Source of the DNA: Oxalobacteraceae bacterium
Lineage (GTDB): Bacteria > Pseudomonadota > Gammaproteobacteria > Burkholderiales > Burkholderiaceae_D
Reading direction: 5' to 3'
DNA length: 64,000 bases
NCBI GenBank assembly: GCA_027490725.1
Contig: JAIXXN010000078.1
Span: 87,236 to 151,235, forward strand
A program made the position numbers and the translations under genes. This document shows, in pieces, positions 42,070 through 51,405 of the stretch (positions are counted from its first letter, which is position 1; every line of letters begins with the position of its first letter). Below the pieces are notes generated by a model. It searched no databases. It saw nothing but the letters and a program-made list of their open reading frames with translations, and was not told the origin of the DNA.

Positions 42070-43158
42070 CTAGGCGAAACTGACGGCGTACACGGGCGGC
42101 AGATGGGTGGCGATGGTTTGCCATTGTCCGCCACCATCTTCCGAGAGCCAGACGCCGCCCGTGGTGGACGCCATCAGCAGCAAGCGCCCATCCGCACTGA
42201 CCGCGAGGCCGTGGCGATACACCAGATCATAGCAATGCTGCTGCGGCAATCCGCCGCGCCAGGCGCTAAAACTGTGCCCGCCATCGGTGGTGCGGGTCAC
42301 TGCCAGCGCAGCCTGCGGCGGAATACGCTGACTATCGGCGCTCGCCGGCACAAACCACGCGGTTTCCCCATCAAGGGGGTGCACCGCCGTGACGAAGCCG
42401 AAATTCGACACCTGTGCGGGTCGGATCTCCTGCCAGTGCGCGCCATTGTCGAGCGAGCGCCAGATGCCATTGTGATGCTGGCACCATAACTTGTCCGGCT
42501 CGGCCGCGCAGCGCACGATGCGATGCGGGTCCTGCAGCGCCTGCACCTCGGCCAGTTCGGGCGGCATATAGTCAGCCCGCATGCCCTCGGCACGCAGTTG
42601 CCAGCTGGCGCCGCCATCCGTGGTGAGCCACACGCCGCCGCAGGAAATCCCGACCAGTACGGCATTACTGTCGCGCGGATCGACGCAGATGCTGTGGATA
42701 CCGGGCACGTCATAACCACCGCCCATCCACTGGGCGCGCTCCGGCACCTGCCACAGCGCTTCCACCAGTTGCCAGCTCAGGCCGTAATCGTCGGAACGGA
42801 ACAGGCCGCCCGGCAAAGTACCCGCCCACAGCACGCCTGGCTGGTCGTTGCCACCCGCCGCCAGCGACCAAATCTGCTGTACCTTCCACTCCAGCGGGTC
42901 TTCCGAGTCGGCGGGCTTGGCGGGGAACGCCGGCACGGCCAGTTCGGTCCAGTCATGGCTGCCAGCACGCCGGCAGTGCAGCTTGGGGCCGAAATGGCCC
43001 AGATGCAAGGCCACATACAGGCTGCCATCGCGCCCGTCCGCCAGCAACATCGAGACGGGATCGCCAAGAAAATGCCGGGCGCCCAGTTGCCAGAGGTCGG
43101 CGTTGCGGGTCAGCTCGAACAGACCTTTACGGGTCGCCAGATAGGCGTGGTCGGACAT
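42070..43158 (-). CDS. BNR-repeat beta-propeller protein, 362 aa
   Basis: A soluble protein with recurring Asp-box (BNR) motifs S-x-D-x-G-x-x-W: RSDDYGLSWQ, TTDGGASWQL, RSLDNGAHWQE, TTDGGHSFSA, SEDGGGQWQT, as in sialidase-like six-bladed propellers or the VPS10/glycosyl hydrolase superfamily. No signal peptide, so probably cytoplasmic. Start at 43158 because AGGAGG lies five bases upstream; an in-frame ATG 93 bp earlier would add an unrelated leader. The start lies next to the stop of the MoaD-like gene, so the two are coupled. The enzyme activity, if any, is unknown. Confidence 0.8.
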   Translation of the reverse strand: MSDHAYLATRKGLFELTRNADLWQLGARHFLGDPVSMLLADGRDGSLYVALHLGHFGPKLHCRRAGSHDWTELAVPAFPAKPADSEDPLEWKVQQIWSLAAGGNDQPGVLWAGTLPGGLFRSDDYGLSWQLVEALWQVPERAQWMGGGYDVPGIHSICVDPRDSNAVLVGISCGGVWLTTDGGASWQLRAEGMRADYMPPELAEVQALQDPHRIVRCAAEPDKLWCQHHNGIWRSLDNGAHWQEIRPAQVSNFGFVTAVHPLDGETAWFVPASADSQRIPPQAALAVTRTTDGGHSFSAWRGGLPQQHCYDLVYRHGLAVSADGRLLLMASTTGGVWLSEDGGGQWQTIATHLPPVYAVSFA

Positions 43159-43159
43159 A

Positions 43160-43429
43160 TCAGCCTCCTGATAGGGCTTGCAAAATATACACCTTGGAAT
43201 CGGCACGCAGCACGTCGTCCAGCAACTGCCGCTCGCGGCTGCGCTGGCCATCGATAAAAATCACCACATTGGCGCGCAAATGACCCTGCTCGTCGAGCAC
43301 ATAGCTGCGTAAGCGCGGCTGGCCGGCAAACGCTTGCTCAAGTGCTGCGCGCAGCACGCCGGCGCTGGTCTCCAGCGTTGGCACGGCGAGAAAGCGCGCC
43401 AGCTGTTGCGTGAAAATGAGTTGCGCCAT
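43160..43429 (-). CDS. MoaD/ThiS-like sulfur carrier protein, 89 aa
   Basis: A small ubiquitin-like protein ending in ALSGG, the double glycine on which MoaD and ThiS carry thiocarboxylate. The middle reads ANVVIFIDGQR, the usual beta-grasp strand. It lies directly before the BNR propeller gene, with stop and start adjacent. No MoaE, ThiG or activating E1-like enzyme is nearby. The pairing with a BNR protein recurs in Burkholderiales as far as I recall, so it may belong to a small unnamed pathway rather than molybdopterin or thiamine synthesis. Confidence 0.75.
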   Translation of the reverse strand: MAQLIFTQQLARFLAVPTLETSAGVLRAALEQAFAGQPRLRSYVLDEQGHLRANVVIFIDGQRSRERQLLDDVLRADSKVYILQALSGG

Positions 43430-43517
43430 GGAACACTTCCTCGACTCTGTCTACCCCGATAGGGAATTCTATGCTCTTTCCACTACAATGAAAACGCCGC
43501 CAGCAGAGGAGATGCCC

Positions 43518-43835
43518 ATGTCCATTACCCCGCAGGAATTGCAACAATTGATGACCGAGGTCGAGCGCGAAGATCCCATCGATTTTGCCGACCTACCGTT
43601 CGAGGAAGGCGAGTTGCGCGCCCTGATCGCCAGCCACCTGTGCGAAATGGCCGACGCCATGGAGAGTTTTAGCGAGACCGATAAACAGCTCACCTTGCTG
43701 GCGGTAGCGGCCAAACTGGTGCTGGAAAACATGGTGCTCAACATTCAGCTGCTGCGCCGCCACGGCCTGCCGATGAGCGACTCCGCAGAAGCCCTGCTAA
43801 GCCGCCTGCGCAAACCCGGCCCGCCGCCACGCTGA
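43518..43835 (+). CDS. Hypothetical helical protein, 105 aa
   Basis: Start at 43518 chosen because GAGGAGA lies seven bases upstream; an ATG at 43488 is possible. The product is acidic and mostly helical (ITPQELQQLMTEVERED, then LLAVAAKLVLENMVLN) with no cysteines or membrane segments. Divergent from the MoaD-like gene, with 88 bp between the starts. No family recognised. Confidence 0.65.
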   Translation: MSITPQELQQLMTEVEREDPIDFADLPFEEGELRALIASHLCEMADAMESFSETDKQLTLLAVAAKLVLENMVLNIQLLRRHGLPMSDSAEALLSRLRKPGPPPR

Positions 43836-43906
43836 AACAAATCATTACTTTTATTACATGCAAAATCAGCAATAATGCGCTCCTACCCCACACTCCGGAG
43901 ACGCGC

Positions 43907-45382
43907 ATGGCCAATATCAACATCAATCTGGGTAGCAACACCATCCAGTCGATTTTCAATGGATCGAGCATTGACGATACGCTGACCGTCGCTGCAATCG
44001 TCGACCAGTTTTTCCAGGCGAATTACACCCTGAATGCGATCCACAGCATTTACGCCAGCCGCAGCTATACCGGCGACACCGTGCGTCTCGACTATCTGGA
44101 TGGTGGCTACAGTAATTTCAGCGGCGTCGTGCTGGCCAATCCGGGCGCCAGCACGGGTGCCGCCTCGGCCGCCCGTCTGGAACAGGTCATGCCGAACTAC
44201 TTCAAGCTCAGCAGCGCAGGTGAGTTGAACTATCATTACGATAACAATAGCGGCGCGTTCTATAGCACCACCAGCACCCTCAGCGAAGCAACCATGAGCA
44301 CACTGCTGCCGACCAGTAGTCCCTACTACGATCCGGCCACCGGCAACATCAGCATGGGTATGTACGGCAAGGTCAGCGTCGCCCAGTCGGACGATTTCGT
44401 CGGTACGGTGAATCTGCTCACCATCAGTTCAGACAAGACGATTGCCTCGGCGACCATCAGCGGGGTGTTCGGGATTAGCGGAAATGGCCTTGCCATCGCC
44501 GAAGAATTGGCCAGTACAGACGTGAACGGCCTGCTTAGTAACATGGTGATCAATTACCGTGACGGCAGCAGCGTCAGCATGAACGATTTGAATCTGCACA
44601 TCGATGGCCAGACCGACATCGAAGAGGGCATGCTCACCAGGGCTGGCAATTTCGCCGCCGACGATACCTTCAATGTCACGCTGGCCAGCCGCCTCGACCA
44701 TGTGTTGCAGTTGGCGAGCGGCGCGGGCAATGACCGCATCACCCTCAAGGGCGGTGGCGATACGCTGGGAGTCGATGCCGGCAGCGGCAACGACGTCATC
44801 CGGCTCGGTGATGATAATCACCGCGTCGACGGTGGCAGTGGCGCCGACATGGTGGTGCTGGCAGGGCCACGCAGCCTTTACCAGCTGACCCAGAGTGCTA
44901 ACACCATCACCCTGCAGTCCAAGGCCTTCGCGGGCGGCATTGACACCCTGCTCAATGTGGAGCGCCTGCAGTTTGACGACGGCACGCTGGCACTCGACAT
45001 CAGCGGTAACGCCGGTCAGGTCTACCGCCTGTATCAGGCCGCCTTTAACCGCACGCCGGATGGGGGCGGACTGAGTTTCTGGATCCACAATGCCGATCAA
45101 GGCGTGTCGATGGACGAGATTGCCGCCAGCTTTATGAGCAGCGCGGAATTCAAGAGCCTGTATGGGAGCAATCTGAGCAATGCAGCGCTAGTCGATAAGC
45201 TCTACCAGAACGTGCTGCACCGCGCCGGTGAAGCAGGCGGCGTTACCTATTGGAATGACTATCTGGATCACCGCGGCGGTACCCAGGCCAAAACGCTGGC
45301 CTACTTCGGCGAGAGTGTGGAAAATCAGGCGGCGCTGGCAACGGTCATCGGCAACGGCTTCAGCTACACCCCTTACGGCTGA
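43907..45382 (+). CDS. DUF4214 protein with RTX-like calcium-binding repeats, 491 aa
   Basis: Residues about 270-330 hold Gly/Asp-rich nonapeptide-like repeats (GSGNDVIRLGDD, GGSGADMVVL), as in hemolysin-type calcium-binding proteins exported by type I secretion. The C-terminal 110 residues are DUF4214 repeats (YRLYQAAFNRTPDGGGLSFW, then LYQNVLHRAGEAGGVTYW). There is no N-terminal signal peptide, consistent with type I export through a C-terminal signal. No transporter genes are in the window. DUF4214 proteins are thought to bind surface structures. The last 10 bp overlap the convergent ferredoxin gene. Confidence 0.85.
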   Translation: MANININLGSNTIQSIFNGSSIDDTLTVAAIVDQFFQANYTLNAIHSIYASRSYTGDTVRLDYLDGGYSNFSGVVLANPGASTGAASAARLEQVMPNYFKLSSAGELNYHYDNNSGAFYSTTSTLSEATMSTLLPTSSPYYDPATGNISMGMYGKVSVAQSDDFVGTVNLLTISSDKTIASATISGVFGISGNGLAIAEELASTDVNGLLSNMVINYRDGSSVSMNDLNLHIDGQTDIEEGMLTRAGNFAADDTFNVTLASRLDHVLQLASGAGNDRITLKGGGDTLGVDAGSGNDVIRLGDDNHRVDGGSGADMVVLAGPRSLYQLTQSANTITLQSKAFAGGIDTLLNVERLQFDDGTLALDISGNAGQVYRLYQAAFNRTPDGGGLSFWIHNADQGVSMDEIAASFMSSAEFKSLYGSNLSNAALVDKLYQNVLHRAGEAGGVTYWNDYLDHRGGTQAKTLAYFGESVENQAALATVIGNGFSYTPYG

Positions 45383-45666
45383 AGTTTCGCGGCGGGAGCC
45401 ACCAGCGTCAGATCGGTTTCCGCCACCGCCACACAGGGAAGAATATAGCCTTCGCGCTGTTCTTCCTTGCTCAGGCCCGGCCATTCGACCTGATAGCGCA
45501 CCTTGCCACGGGTACTCAGGCACAGGCAGGTGCGGCAAGCACCCGTACGGCAGGAGCTGGGCAGGATCACCCCTGACCACTCGGCCGCTTCCAGTACGGT
45601 TTCCCCCGCACGTGCTTCAAACACCCAGTTCTGACCTGACAAGGTCACCTGTACCGACCTGCTCAT
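45373..45666 (-). CDS. 2Fe-2S ferredoxin, 97 aa
   Basis: A plant-type [2Fe-2S] domain protein. The ligand Cys are C39, C44, C47 (SCRTGACRTC) and C78 (LPCVA), the pattern CxxxxCxxC...C. Start at 45666 chosen for the GGAG seven bases upstream; an ATG six codons earlier is also present. It probably transfers electrons to an oxygenase or reductase, which is not visible nearby. It is convergent with the DUF4214 gene. Confidence 0.9.
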   Translation of the reverse strand: MSRSVQVTLSGQNWVFEARAGETVLEAAEWSGVILPSSCRTGACRTCLCLSTRGKVRYQVEWPGLSKEEQREGYILPCVAVAETDLTLVAPAAKLQP

Positions 45667-45713
45667 GCTAACACTCCGTTCCACGCTGGAACGCCCATGA
45701 TAGCGCGTACGCC

Positions 45714-47369
45714 TCAGGCCAGCAGTTTGACTTTTTTGTGCGCCTGCGTGGTGGTGTGGGTAGCAATCGCCACCGCCGGGTGAGACATGTGACCGGCTTG
45801 CAGTTTGAACACCGCCATGGCTTGCGACACGCAGCGCGTCTGCAGCGCCAGATTGCCCGCTGCAGCCGCTGCTTCTTCTACCAGTGCCGCGTTGCGCTGG
45901 GTAATATCGTCGATCTGGATCACCGCCAGATTAACCTGCCCGATGCCATCGCTCTGCTCGCGGGTGGCATTGGAAATCTCATCCATCACGCGGGTCACCC
46001 GACTGACCGACGCAATCACTTCGTTCATGGTCACGCCGGCGCTGTTGGTCAGCTTGGTACCGGCGTGGACTTTCTCCATCGAGGCGTTGATGAGATCCTT
46101 GATTTCCTTGGCCGCCGTGGCCGAGCGCTGCGCCAGATTACGCACCTCGCTGGCCACCACGGCAAAGCCGCGCCCATCCTCGCCGGCGCGGGCCGCTTCC
46201 ACCGCTGCGTTCAGGGCCAGAATATTGGTCTGGAAGGCGATGCTATCGATCATGCCGATGATGTCGAGGATTTTGCTGGACGAGGCATTGATGGCATCCA
46301 TCGTCGCCATCACCTGCGCCACGATATCGCCGCCCTGCGCCGCCACCTGCGCCGCGCGCTCCGCCAGTTGATTGGCGCTGGCGACGTTGCTGGCACTCTG
46401 TTGCACAGTCGAAGTCAGCTGTTCCATGCTGGCTGCGGTTTCCTGCAAACTGGAAGCCTGCGACTCGGTACGGCCGGACAGATCCATATTGCCATCGGCA
46501 ATTTCATCGGTGGCCATGGAAATCTGGTCGAAATTGGCGCGCACATCGCCGATGATGCTGCGTAAATTCACATTGGTTTGCCGCAATGCCGCCAGCAACT
46601 GCGCCATTTCGTGCTCGCCTTGGACTTTAATATTCGAGGTCAGATCGCCGCCCGCCATCATACGCGCTGCGTGGGTGGCCTGCTTGAGCGGCAGCGCCAC
46701 TTTGAAGTACAGACTACGGCCTAGCCAGGCCATGCCCACCCCGGCCACCAGTGCCAGCCCAACCAGCCAGCCGCGCAGGCTAGCCAGCGTGTCAGCTTCC
46801 AGAGCGGACAGCAAACCCGCCAGCAGCAGCATGGCACTGCACAGCAAACTCGAAGCGATCAACACTTGCCAGTCAAGCGTGGTACGCAGCGCAGCGCGGC
46901 CGCGCGTCCACCAGCTACTGGACACGGCATGGCCGTGCACGATGCGCAGCTTGCGTGGATTGCCGCCCCGAATTTCCCGATACAGCTTATCGGCCGCCAC
47001 CACATGCTCGCGGTCCGGCTTGGTGCGCACCGACAGATAACCGACCGGCTTGCCCTGCTCGATGACGGGCGTGACATTCGCCAGCACCCAGTAAAAATCG
47101 CCGTTCTTGCGGCGATTCTTGACCAGTCCTGTCCAGGGCGTGCCGCTCTTGATGGCCTTCCACATGTCGGCGAAGGCTTCCGGTGGCATGTCAGGATGGC
47201 GCAGAATATTCTGCGGAGCCCCCAGCAATTCCTGCTCGGTGTACCCGCTGACTTGAATGAAATACTGATTCGCGTAATTGATGTTGCCTTGCAGGTCGGT
47301 GCTGGAAACGATGGTCTTGCCATCCTCCATCACGTACTCGTTGTCTGTAACTGGCTGATTGACCCGCAT
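45714..47369 (-). CDS. Methyl-accepting chemotaxis protein with PAS domain (Aer-like), 551 aa
   Basis: The N-terminal PAS domain (about 10-125: FIQVSGYTEQELLG, HPDMPPEAFADMWKAIKSG) is of the aerotaxis-receptor type, which binds FAD and senses redox or energy. Two membrane segments lie at about 165-215, then a HAMP domain and the MCP signalling domain with GRGFAVVASEVRNLAQRSA at the hairpin tip. There is no C-terminal methylation pentapeptide. No large periplasmic domain, so sensing is internal. The protein signals to CheA/CheW, which lie elsewhere. Confidence 0.92.
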   Translation of the reverse strand: MRVNQPVTDNEYVMEDGKTIVSSTDLQGNINYANQYFIQVSGYTEQELLGAPQNILRHPDMPPEAFADMWKAIKSGTPWTGLVKNRRKNGDFYWVLANVTPVIEQGKPVGYLSVRTKPDREHVVAADKLYREIRGGNPRKLRIVHGHAVSSSWWTRGRAALRTTLDWQVLIASSLLCSAMLLLAGLLSALEADTLASLRGWLVGLALVAGVGMAWLGRSLYFKVALPLKQATHAARMMAGGDLTSNIKVQGEHEMAQLLAALRQTNVNLRSIIGDVRANFDQISMATDEIADGNMDLSGRTESQASSLQETAASMEQLTSTVQQSASNVASANQLAERAAQVAAQGGDIVAQVMATMDAINASSSKILDIIGMIDSIAFQTNILALNAAVEAARAGEDGRGFAVVASEVRNLAQRSATAAKEIKDLINASMEKVHAGTKLTNSAGVTMNEVIASVSRVTRVMDEISNATREQSDGIGQVNLAVIQIDDITQRNAALVEEAAAAAGNLALQTRCVSQAMAVFKLQAGHMSHPAVAIATHTTTQAHKKVKLLA

Positions 47370-47530
47370 AGCAACTTCCTTTCCGACATAAACACAAGAA
47401 ACCCATAGTCAGATTACTGGAACTACCGTCGTTCAAAAATCACCAATTGTCTCAATATACTCAATCGTATTTTTTGCGGGCCTAGACTTGTCCTAAACAA
47501 CAACGTTTTTGTGACGCAGGCGCAACAAAG

Positions 47531-48454
47531 TTAATCTGGCTTAAAGTTTTGCCCTAAAGAAAGTGGTTTGTTCAACAGAATTGTGCGTGGATTGCGGCAG
47601 ATAATCATCAGCACCACGATGGTGGCCAGATACGGCAGCATCGACAGAAACTCGGATGGAATCGCCAGCCCCATGCCCTGGCCGTGGAATTGCAGCACCG
47701 TCACGCCACCAAACAGGTAGGCGCCCAGCACCACGCCGCGCGGCTTCCAGGTGGCAAACACCACCTGCGCCAGCGCGATCCAGCCGCGTCCCGCCGTCAT
47801 GCCTTCCACCCACATGGGCGTGAGTGCCAGCGACAGATAGGCGCCACCCAGCCCGGCCATCGCGCCGCCGAACAGCACGGTGCCGTAGCGCAGGCCGATC
47901 ACCGGATAGCCGATCGCATGGGCACTATGGGGCGACTCGCCCACCGCCCGGATCAGCAAACCGAGGCGGGTACGCGCCAGCAGATAGCCGACCGCCAGCG
48001 CCAGCAGCAGCGAGCCGTAGACCATCGCATCAAAGCGGAACAGCAGCGGCCCCAGCACCGGTATGTCGGACAACAGAGGGATCTGCAGATGCGGCATCGG
48101 ATCCACCGTCTGCCCCACCAGCCCGCGTCCCATGAAGGCCGACAGGCCGATGCCGAACAGGGTCAGCGCCAGTCCCGTAGCGACCTGATTGGTTTGCAGG
48201 GTCAGCACCAGAAACGCGAAAATCAGCGACATCAGCAGGCCGGCCAGCATCGCCGCCAGCAAGCCGACACCCATCATGCCGGTCGACAGGGTCACGCCGA
48301 AGCCGACCACAGCACCCACCAGCATCATCCCTTCCATGCCCAGATTGAGCACCCCGGAACGCTCGGTCACCAGCTCGCCCAGCGAGGCCACCACCAGCGG
48401 CGTCGCGGCACCGGCGGTACTGGCGAGGAAGGCAATCAATAATTCGGTATTCAT
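47531..48454 (-). CDS. ABC transporter permease, nucleoside (BMP) type
   Basis: A 307-aa membrane protein of the branched-chain/nucleoside permease family (about eight transmembrane segments; LNLGMEGMMLVGAVVGFGVT near the start is the family hallmark). It overlaps the upstream permease gene by one base (TGATG), so they are co-translated. With the other permease and the ATPase it forms the importer for nucleosides or purines. Confidence 0.9.
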   Translation of the reverse strand: MNTELLIAFLASTAGAATPLVVASLGELVTERSGVLNLGMEGMMLVGAVVGFGVTLSTGMMGVGLLAAMLAGLLMSLIFAFLVLTLQTNQVATGLALTLFGIGLSAFMGRGLVGQTVDPMPHLQIPLLSDIPVLGPLLFRFDAMVYGSLLLALAVGYLLARTRLGLLIRAVGESPHSAHAIGYPVIGLRYGTVLFGGAMAGLGGAYLSLALTPMWVEGMTAGRGWIALAQVVFATWKPRGVVLGAYLFGGVTVLQFHGQGMGLAIPSEFLSMLPYLATIVVLMIICRNPRTILLNKPLSLGQNFKPD

Positions 48455-49542
48455 CAGGCAGGCTCTCCGGAGGACACTGGCAGGCGGCGCTTACGCGGCT
48501 TGAAGCGGTAGTGGATAAACAGATCGGCGGCGAGCAGATAGAACAGCAGCAAGCCCTGGAACAGACCGGTAATCGCCGACGGCACCTGCAACTCGATCTG
48601 CGCCGTTTCACCGCCGATGTAGAGCAGCGACATCAGCAGGGCTGATAGCACCACACCGAGCGGATGCAATCGCCCGACATAGGCGACGATGATGGCGGCG
48701 AAGCCGTAGCCGGCCGACACGGACGGCTGCAACTGGCCCAGCGGCCCGGCAACTTCGCCCACCCCGGCAATCCCGGACAGGGCGCCGCTGATCATGAAGG
48801 CCAGCCAGACATTGCGTGGCTCGCTAAAGCCGGCATACAGGGCGGCGGCCGGCGCCATGCCGCTGACCTGCATGCGGTAACCGGCGAAGCTATGCTGGCA
48901 GAAGAACCACGCGCCCAGCGCCGCCAGCAGCGAGAGGGGCCAGGCCGCATTCACCCGCAAGCCTTCGATCAGCAATGGCAAGGTGGCCGCCTCGCTGAAC
49001 ATCTTCGACTGGGGGAAATTGAAACCGGCCGGATCGCGCATCGGCCCGTGTACCAGATAGCTGAGCAAATGGTAGGACACATACACCAGCATCAGGCTGA
49101 CCAGAATTTCGCTGGTGTTAAAGCGGGTGCGCAGTAGCGCCGGAATGGCCGCCCACAGCATGCCACCCAGCGCACCGGCCAGCAGCATCAGCGGCAGCAC
49201 CCACCAGGCTTGCACTTCATCGAAATACAGCGCCACCGCGCCGGCCGCAATCGCGCCCACCGTCAACTGGCCATCGGCGCCGATGTTGTTGACGTTGGCG
49301 CGGAAGGCCAGCGCCAGCCCGACCCCGCACAGCACCAGCGGCGTGGCTTTCAGCAGCAACTCGCCGACCCCGTACAGCGTGGTCCACGGTTTGATGAAGT
49401 ACACGTAAAAAGCCGCCAGCGGCTCCTGCCCCATGAAGAAGAACAGCGCGGAGCCGGTCAGCAGCATGGCGACGGCAGCCAGCAGGGGTGACGCCAGCAT
49501 CATGCGGCGCGAGGGTTCGGGACGGCGTTCAAGCCTGGACAT
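48454..49542 (-). CDS. ABC transporter permease, nucleoside (BMP) type
   Basis: A 362-aa membrane permease, partner of the previous gene. Family marks are FRANVNNIGADGQLTVGAIA and a long C-terminal hydrophobic part. Its 5' end overlaps the ATPase gene by 14 bp. The pair YufP/YufQ-type plus YufO-type ATPase is characteristic of BMP-type nucleoside importers. Confidence 0.9.
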   Translation of the reverse strand: MSRLERRPEPSRRMMLASPLLAAVAMLLTGSALFFFMGQEPLAAFYVYFIKPWTTLYGVGELLLKATPLVLCGVGLALAFRANVNNIGADGQLTVGAIAAGAVALYFDEVQAWWVLPLMLLAGALGGMLWAAIPALLRTRFNTSEILVSLMLVYVSYHLLSYLVHGPMRDPAGFNFPQSKMFSEAATLPLLIEGLRVNAAWPLSLLAALGAWFFCQHSFAGYRMQVSGMAPAAALYAGFSEPRNVWLAFMISGALSGIAGVGEVAGPLGQLQPSVSAGYGFAAIIVAYVGRLHPLGVVLSALLMSLLYIGGETAQIELQVPSAITGLFQGLLLFYLLAADLFIHYRFKPRKRRLPVSSGEPA

Positions 49543-51076
49543 GTTCTGCTACTCCTTGCTGGGAACTGAAATCGCCACTCATCCAGAGGCCGATCTGATT
49601 GATACTGGTGGCAGCGGCTGGCACCACTGGCGAGAGCCGGCCATCGGCCAGCACGGCTAGGCGGTCGCTGAGCATGAACAACTCGTCGAGTTCTTCCGAG
49701 AGCACCAGCACTGCCACACCCTGATCGCGCATATCGATGATGGCCTGGCGGATCTGCATGGCAGCGCCGATATCGACGCCCCAGGTCGGCTGGGCGAACA
49801 CCATCACTTGCGGCGCCAGCGCGATTTCGCGCCCGACGATGAATTTCTGCAGATTACCGCCGGACAGACTGGTCGCGGCCGATAATTCGTCGCCACATTT
49901 CACCTTGAAGCGTTCGATCACCTTGCGCGCAAAGGCCCGCACCACGCCGCGCTGAATCACGCCATGGCGCACCATGCCCGTGTTGGCGGCCGGCAGATAG
50001 CCGGTCAGCAGCGCATTATCGGCCAGCGACATCTCCGGTGCCGCGCCCCGCCCGAGCCGTTCTTCCGGCACAAAGCCCAGCCCCAGCTGGCGACGCTGGG
50101 CGGCATTCAGCGCGCCCACGGGCGCGCTCCCCAGGCGCAGACTGCCCTCGCCGGGCGCCAGCAGACGCTCGCCGGAAATCACTTTCAGCAGCTCTTGCTG
50201 GCCATTGCCGGAAATCCCCGCGATGCCGACGATTTCGCCGCTGCGCAGACTCAGGCTGATCTCTTTCAGGCGGGTGCCGAACGGATCGTCGCTAGGCACG
50301 TTCAGGTTCTCCAGCGTCAGCAAGGCGGCCCCCGGTTCGCGGGGCTGATGCACACACACCGGCAGCTCGCGCCCGATCATCAGTTCCGCCAGCGATTTGG
50401 CGCTTTCCTCGCGCGGCCTGGCCGTGCCGGAAACCCGCCCGGCACGCAGCACGGTGGCCTTGTCGCACAGCGACTGGATTTCGTCGAGCTTGTGGCTGAT
50501 GTAAAGAATACTCACGCCCTGCGCTGCCAGCTGGCGCAAGGACTCGAACAGACTCAGTACCGCATCGGGCGTCAGCACCGAGGTCGGTTCATCCATGATC
50601 AGCAGACGCGGCGACTGCAACAGGCAGCGCACGATCTCGACCCGCTGCCGCTCGCCCACCGACATGCTGTGCACCAGCCGCGCCGGATCAAGCGGCAGGC
50701 CGTACTGTTCAGCCACCGCACGGATGCGTGGCGCCAGTGCCGCCGGGCTGATTTTTTCATCCAGTGCCAGCGCAATGTTCTCGGCCACGGTGAGCGTTTC
50801 AAACAGCGCGAAGTGCTGGAACACCATGCCGATGCCGAGCTTGCGGGCAGCCTGCGGCGAGTCGATCAGCACCTGCCGGCCTTCCCACATAATCTGGCCT
50901 TCGTCCGGTCGGGTCACACCGTAAATGATTTTCATCAGGGTGCTTTTGCCGGCGCCGTTCTCGCCCAGCACCGCATGGATTTCACCCGGCATCACCGTCA
51001 GGTTAACGCCGGCATTCGCCACCACGGACGGGTAGATCTTGGAGATACCTAGCAGTTGCAGGCGCGGCTCGCTCAT
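49529..51076 (-). CDS. ABC transporter ATP-binding protein, nucleoside (BMP) type, two ATPase domains
   Basis: A 515-aa protein with two ATPase domains. The first has Walker A GENGAGKST (about 38-46), the signature SVGERQRVEI and Walker B LLIMDEPTSVL. The second has a degenerate Walker A region (GIAGISGNGQQELL), as in RbsA/MglA, and the signature LSGGNLQKFI. Start at 51076 with GGAAG upstream. It is the first gene of the minus-strand importer operon, divergent from the GntR gene, which probably controls it. Confidence 0.93.
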   Translation of the reverse strand: MSEPRLQLLGISKIYPSVVANAGVNLTVMPGEIHAVLGENGAGKSTLMKIIYGVTRPDEGQIMWEGRQVLIDSPQAARKLGIGMVFQHFALFETLTVAENIALALDEKISPAALAPRIRAVAEQYGLPLDPARLVHSMSVGERQRVEIVRCLLQSPRLLIMDEPTSVLTPDAVLSLFESLRQLAAQGVSILYISHKLDEIQSLCDKATVLRAGRVSGTARPREESAKSLAELMIGRELPVCVHQPREPGAALLTLENLNVPSDDPFGTRLKEISLSLRSGEIVGIAGISGNGQQELLKVISGERLLAPGEGSLRLGSAPVGALNAAQRRQLGLGFVPEERLGRGAAPEMSLADNALLTGYLPAANTGMVRHGVIQRGVVRAFARKVIERFKVKCGDELSAATSLSGGNLQKFIVGREIALAPQVMVFAQPTWGVDIGAAMQIRQAIIDMRDQGVAVLVLSEELDELFMLSDRLAVLADGRLSPVVPAAATSINQIGLWMSGDFSSQQGVAEHVQA

Positions 51077-51405
51077 CGGCGCTTCCTCTATCGTATACAA
51101 AGTAGATACTCCTTCAGACGCAAGTTATGTGCCACAGCCATGCTACGACGCTACCACCGCGATGCCACGACGCTGCCACAGCGCACGCGCCGCTGGCCGG
51201 CCGGCGCCGGGCATAGCGCTCGTCAGTGCGCACCAAATCTGCCACAAGTTCTCACCAGAAACGTGCGCCACGCCCGAAAATGAGGACAAAAGCGCGCCAT
51301 TTCGTACACAATCACAGACAGCGACACGGCACAGCGTGTACACAATCTGCCTTGCATGGTTCCTGCTTAATACAGCGTGAGTACACTCTCACGGAGAATC
51401 ACACT
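51077..51405. promoter_or_regulatory. Divergent control region between importer operon and gntR gene
   Basis: About 330 bp. It has two copies of GTACACAATC (51304-51313 and 51338-51347) and the dyad GTGAG-TACACT-CTCAC at 51377-51392, 13 bp before the gntR start. These repeats are probably operators of the GntR protein, acting on both directions. No gene is visible here. Confidence 0.5.
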
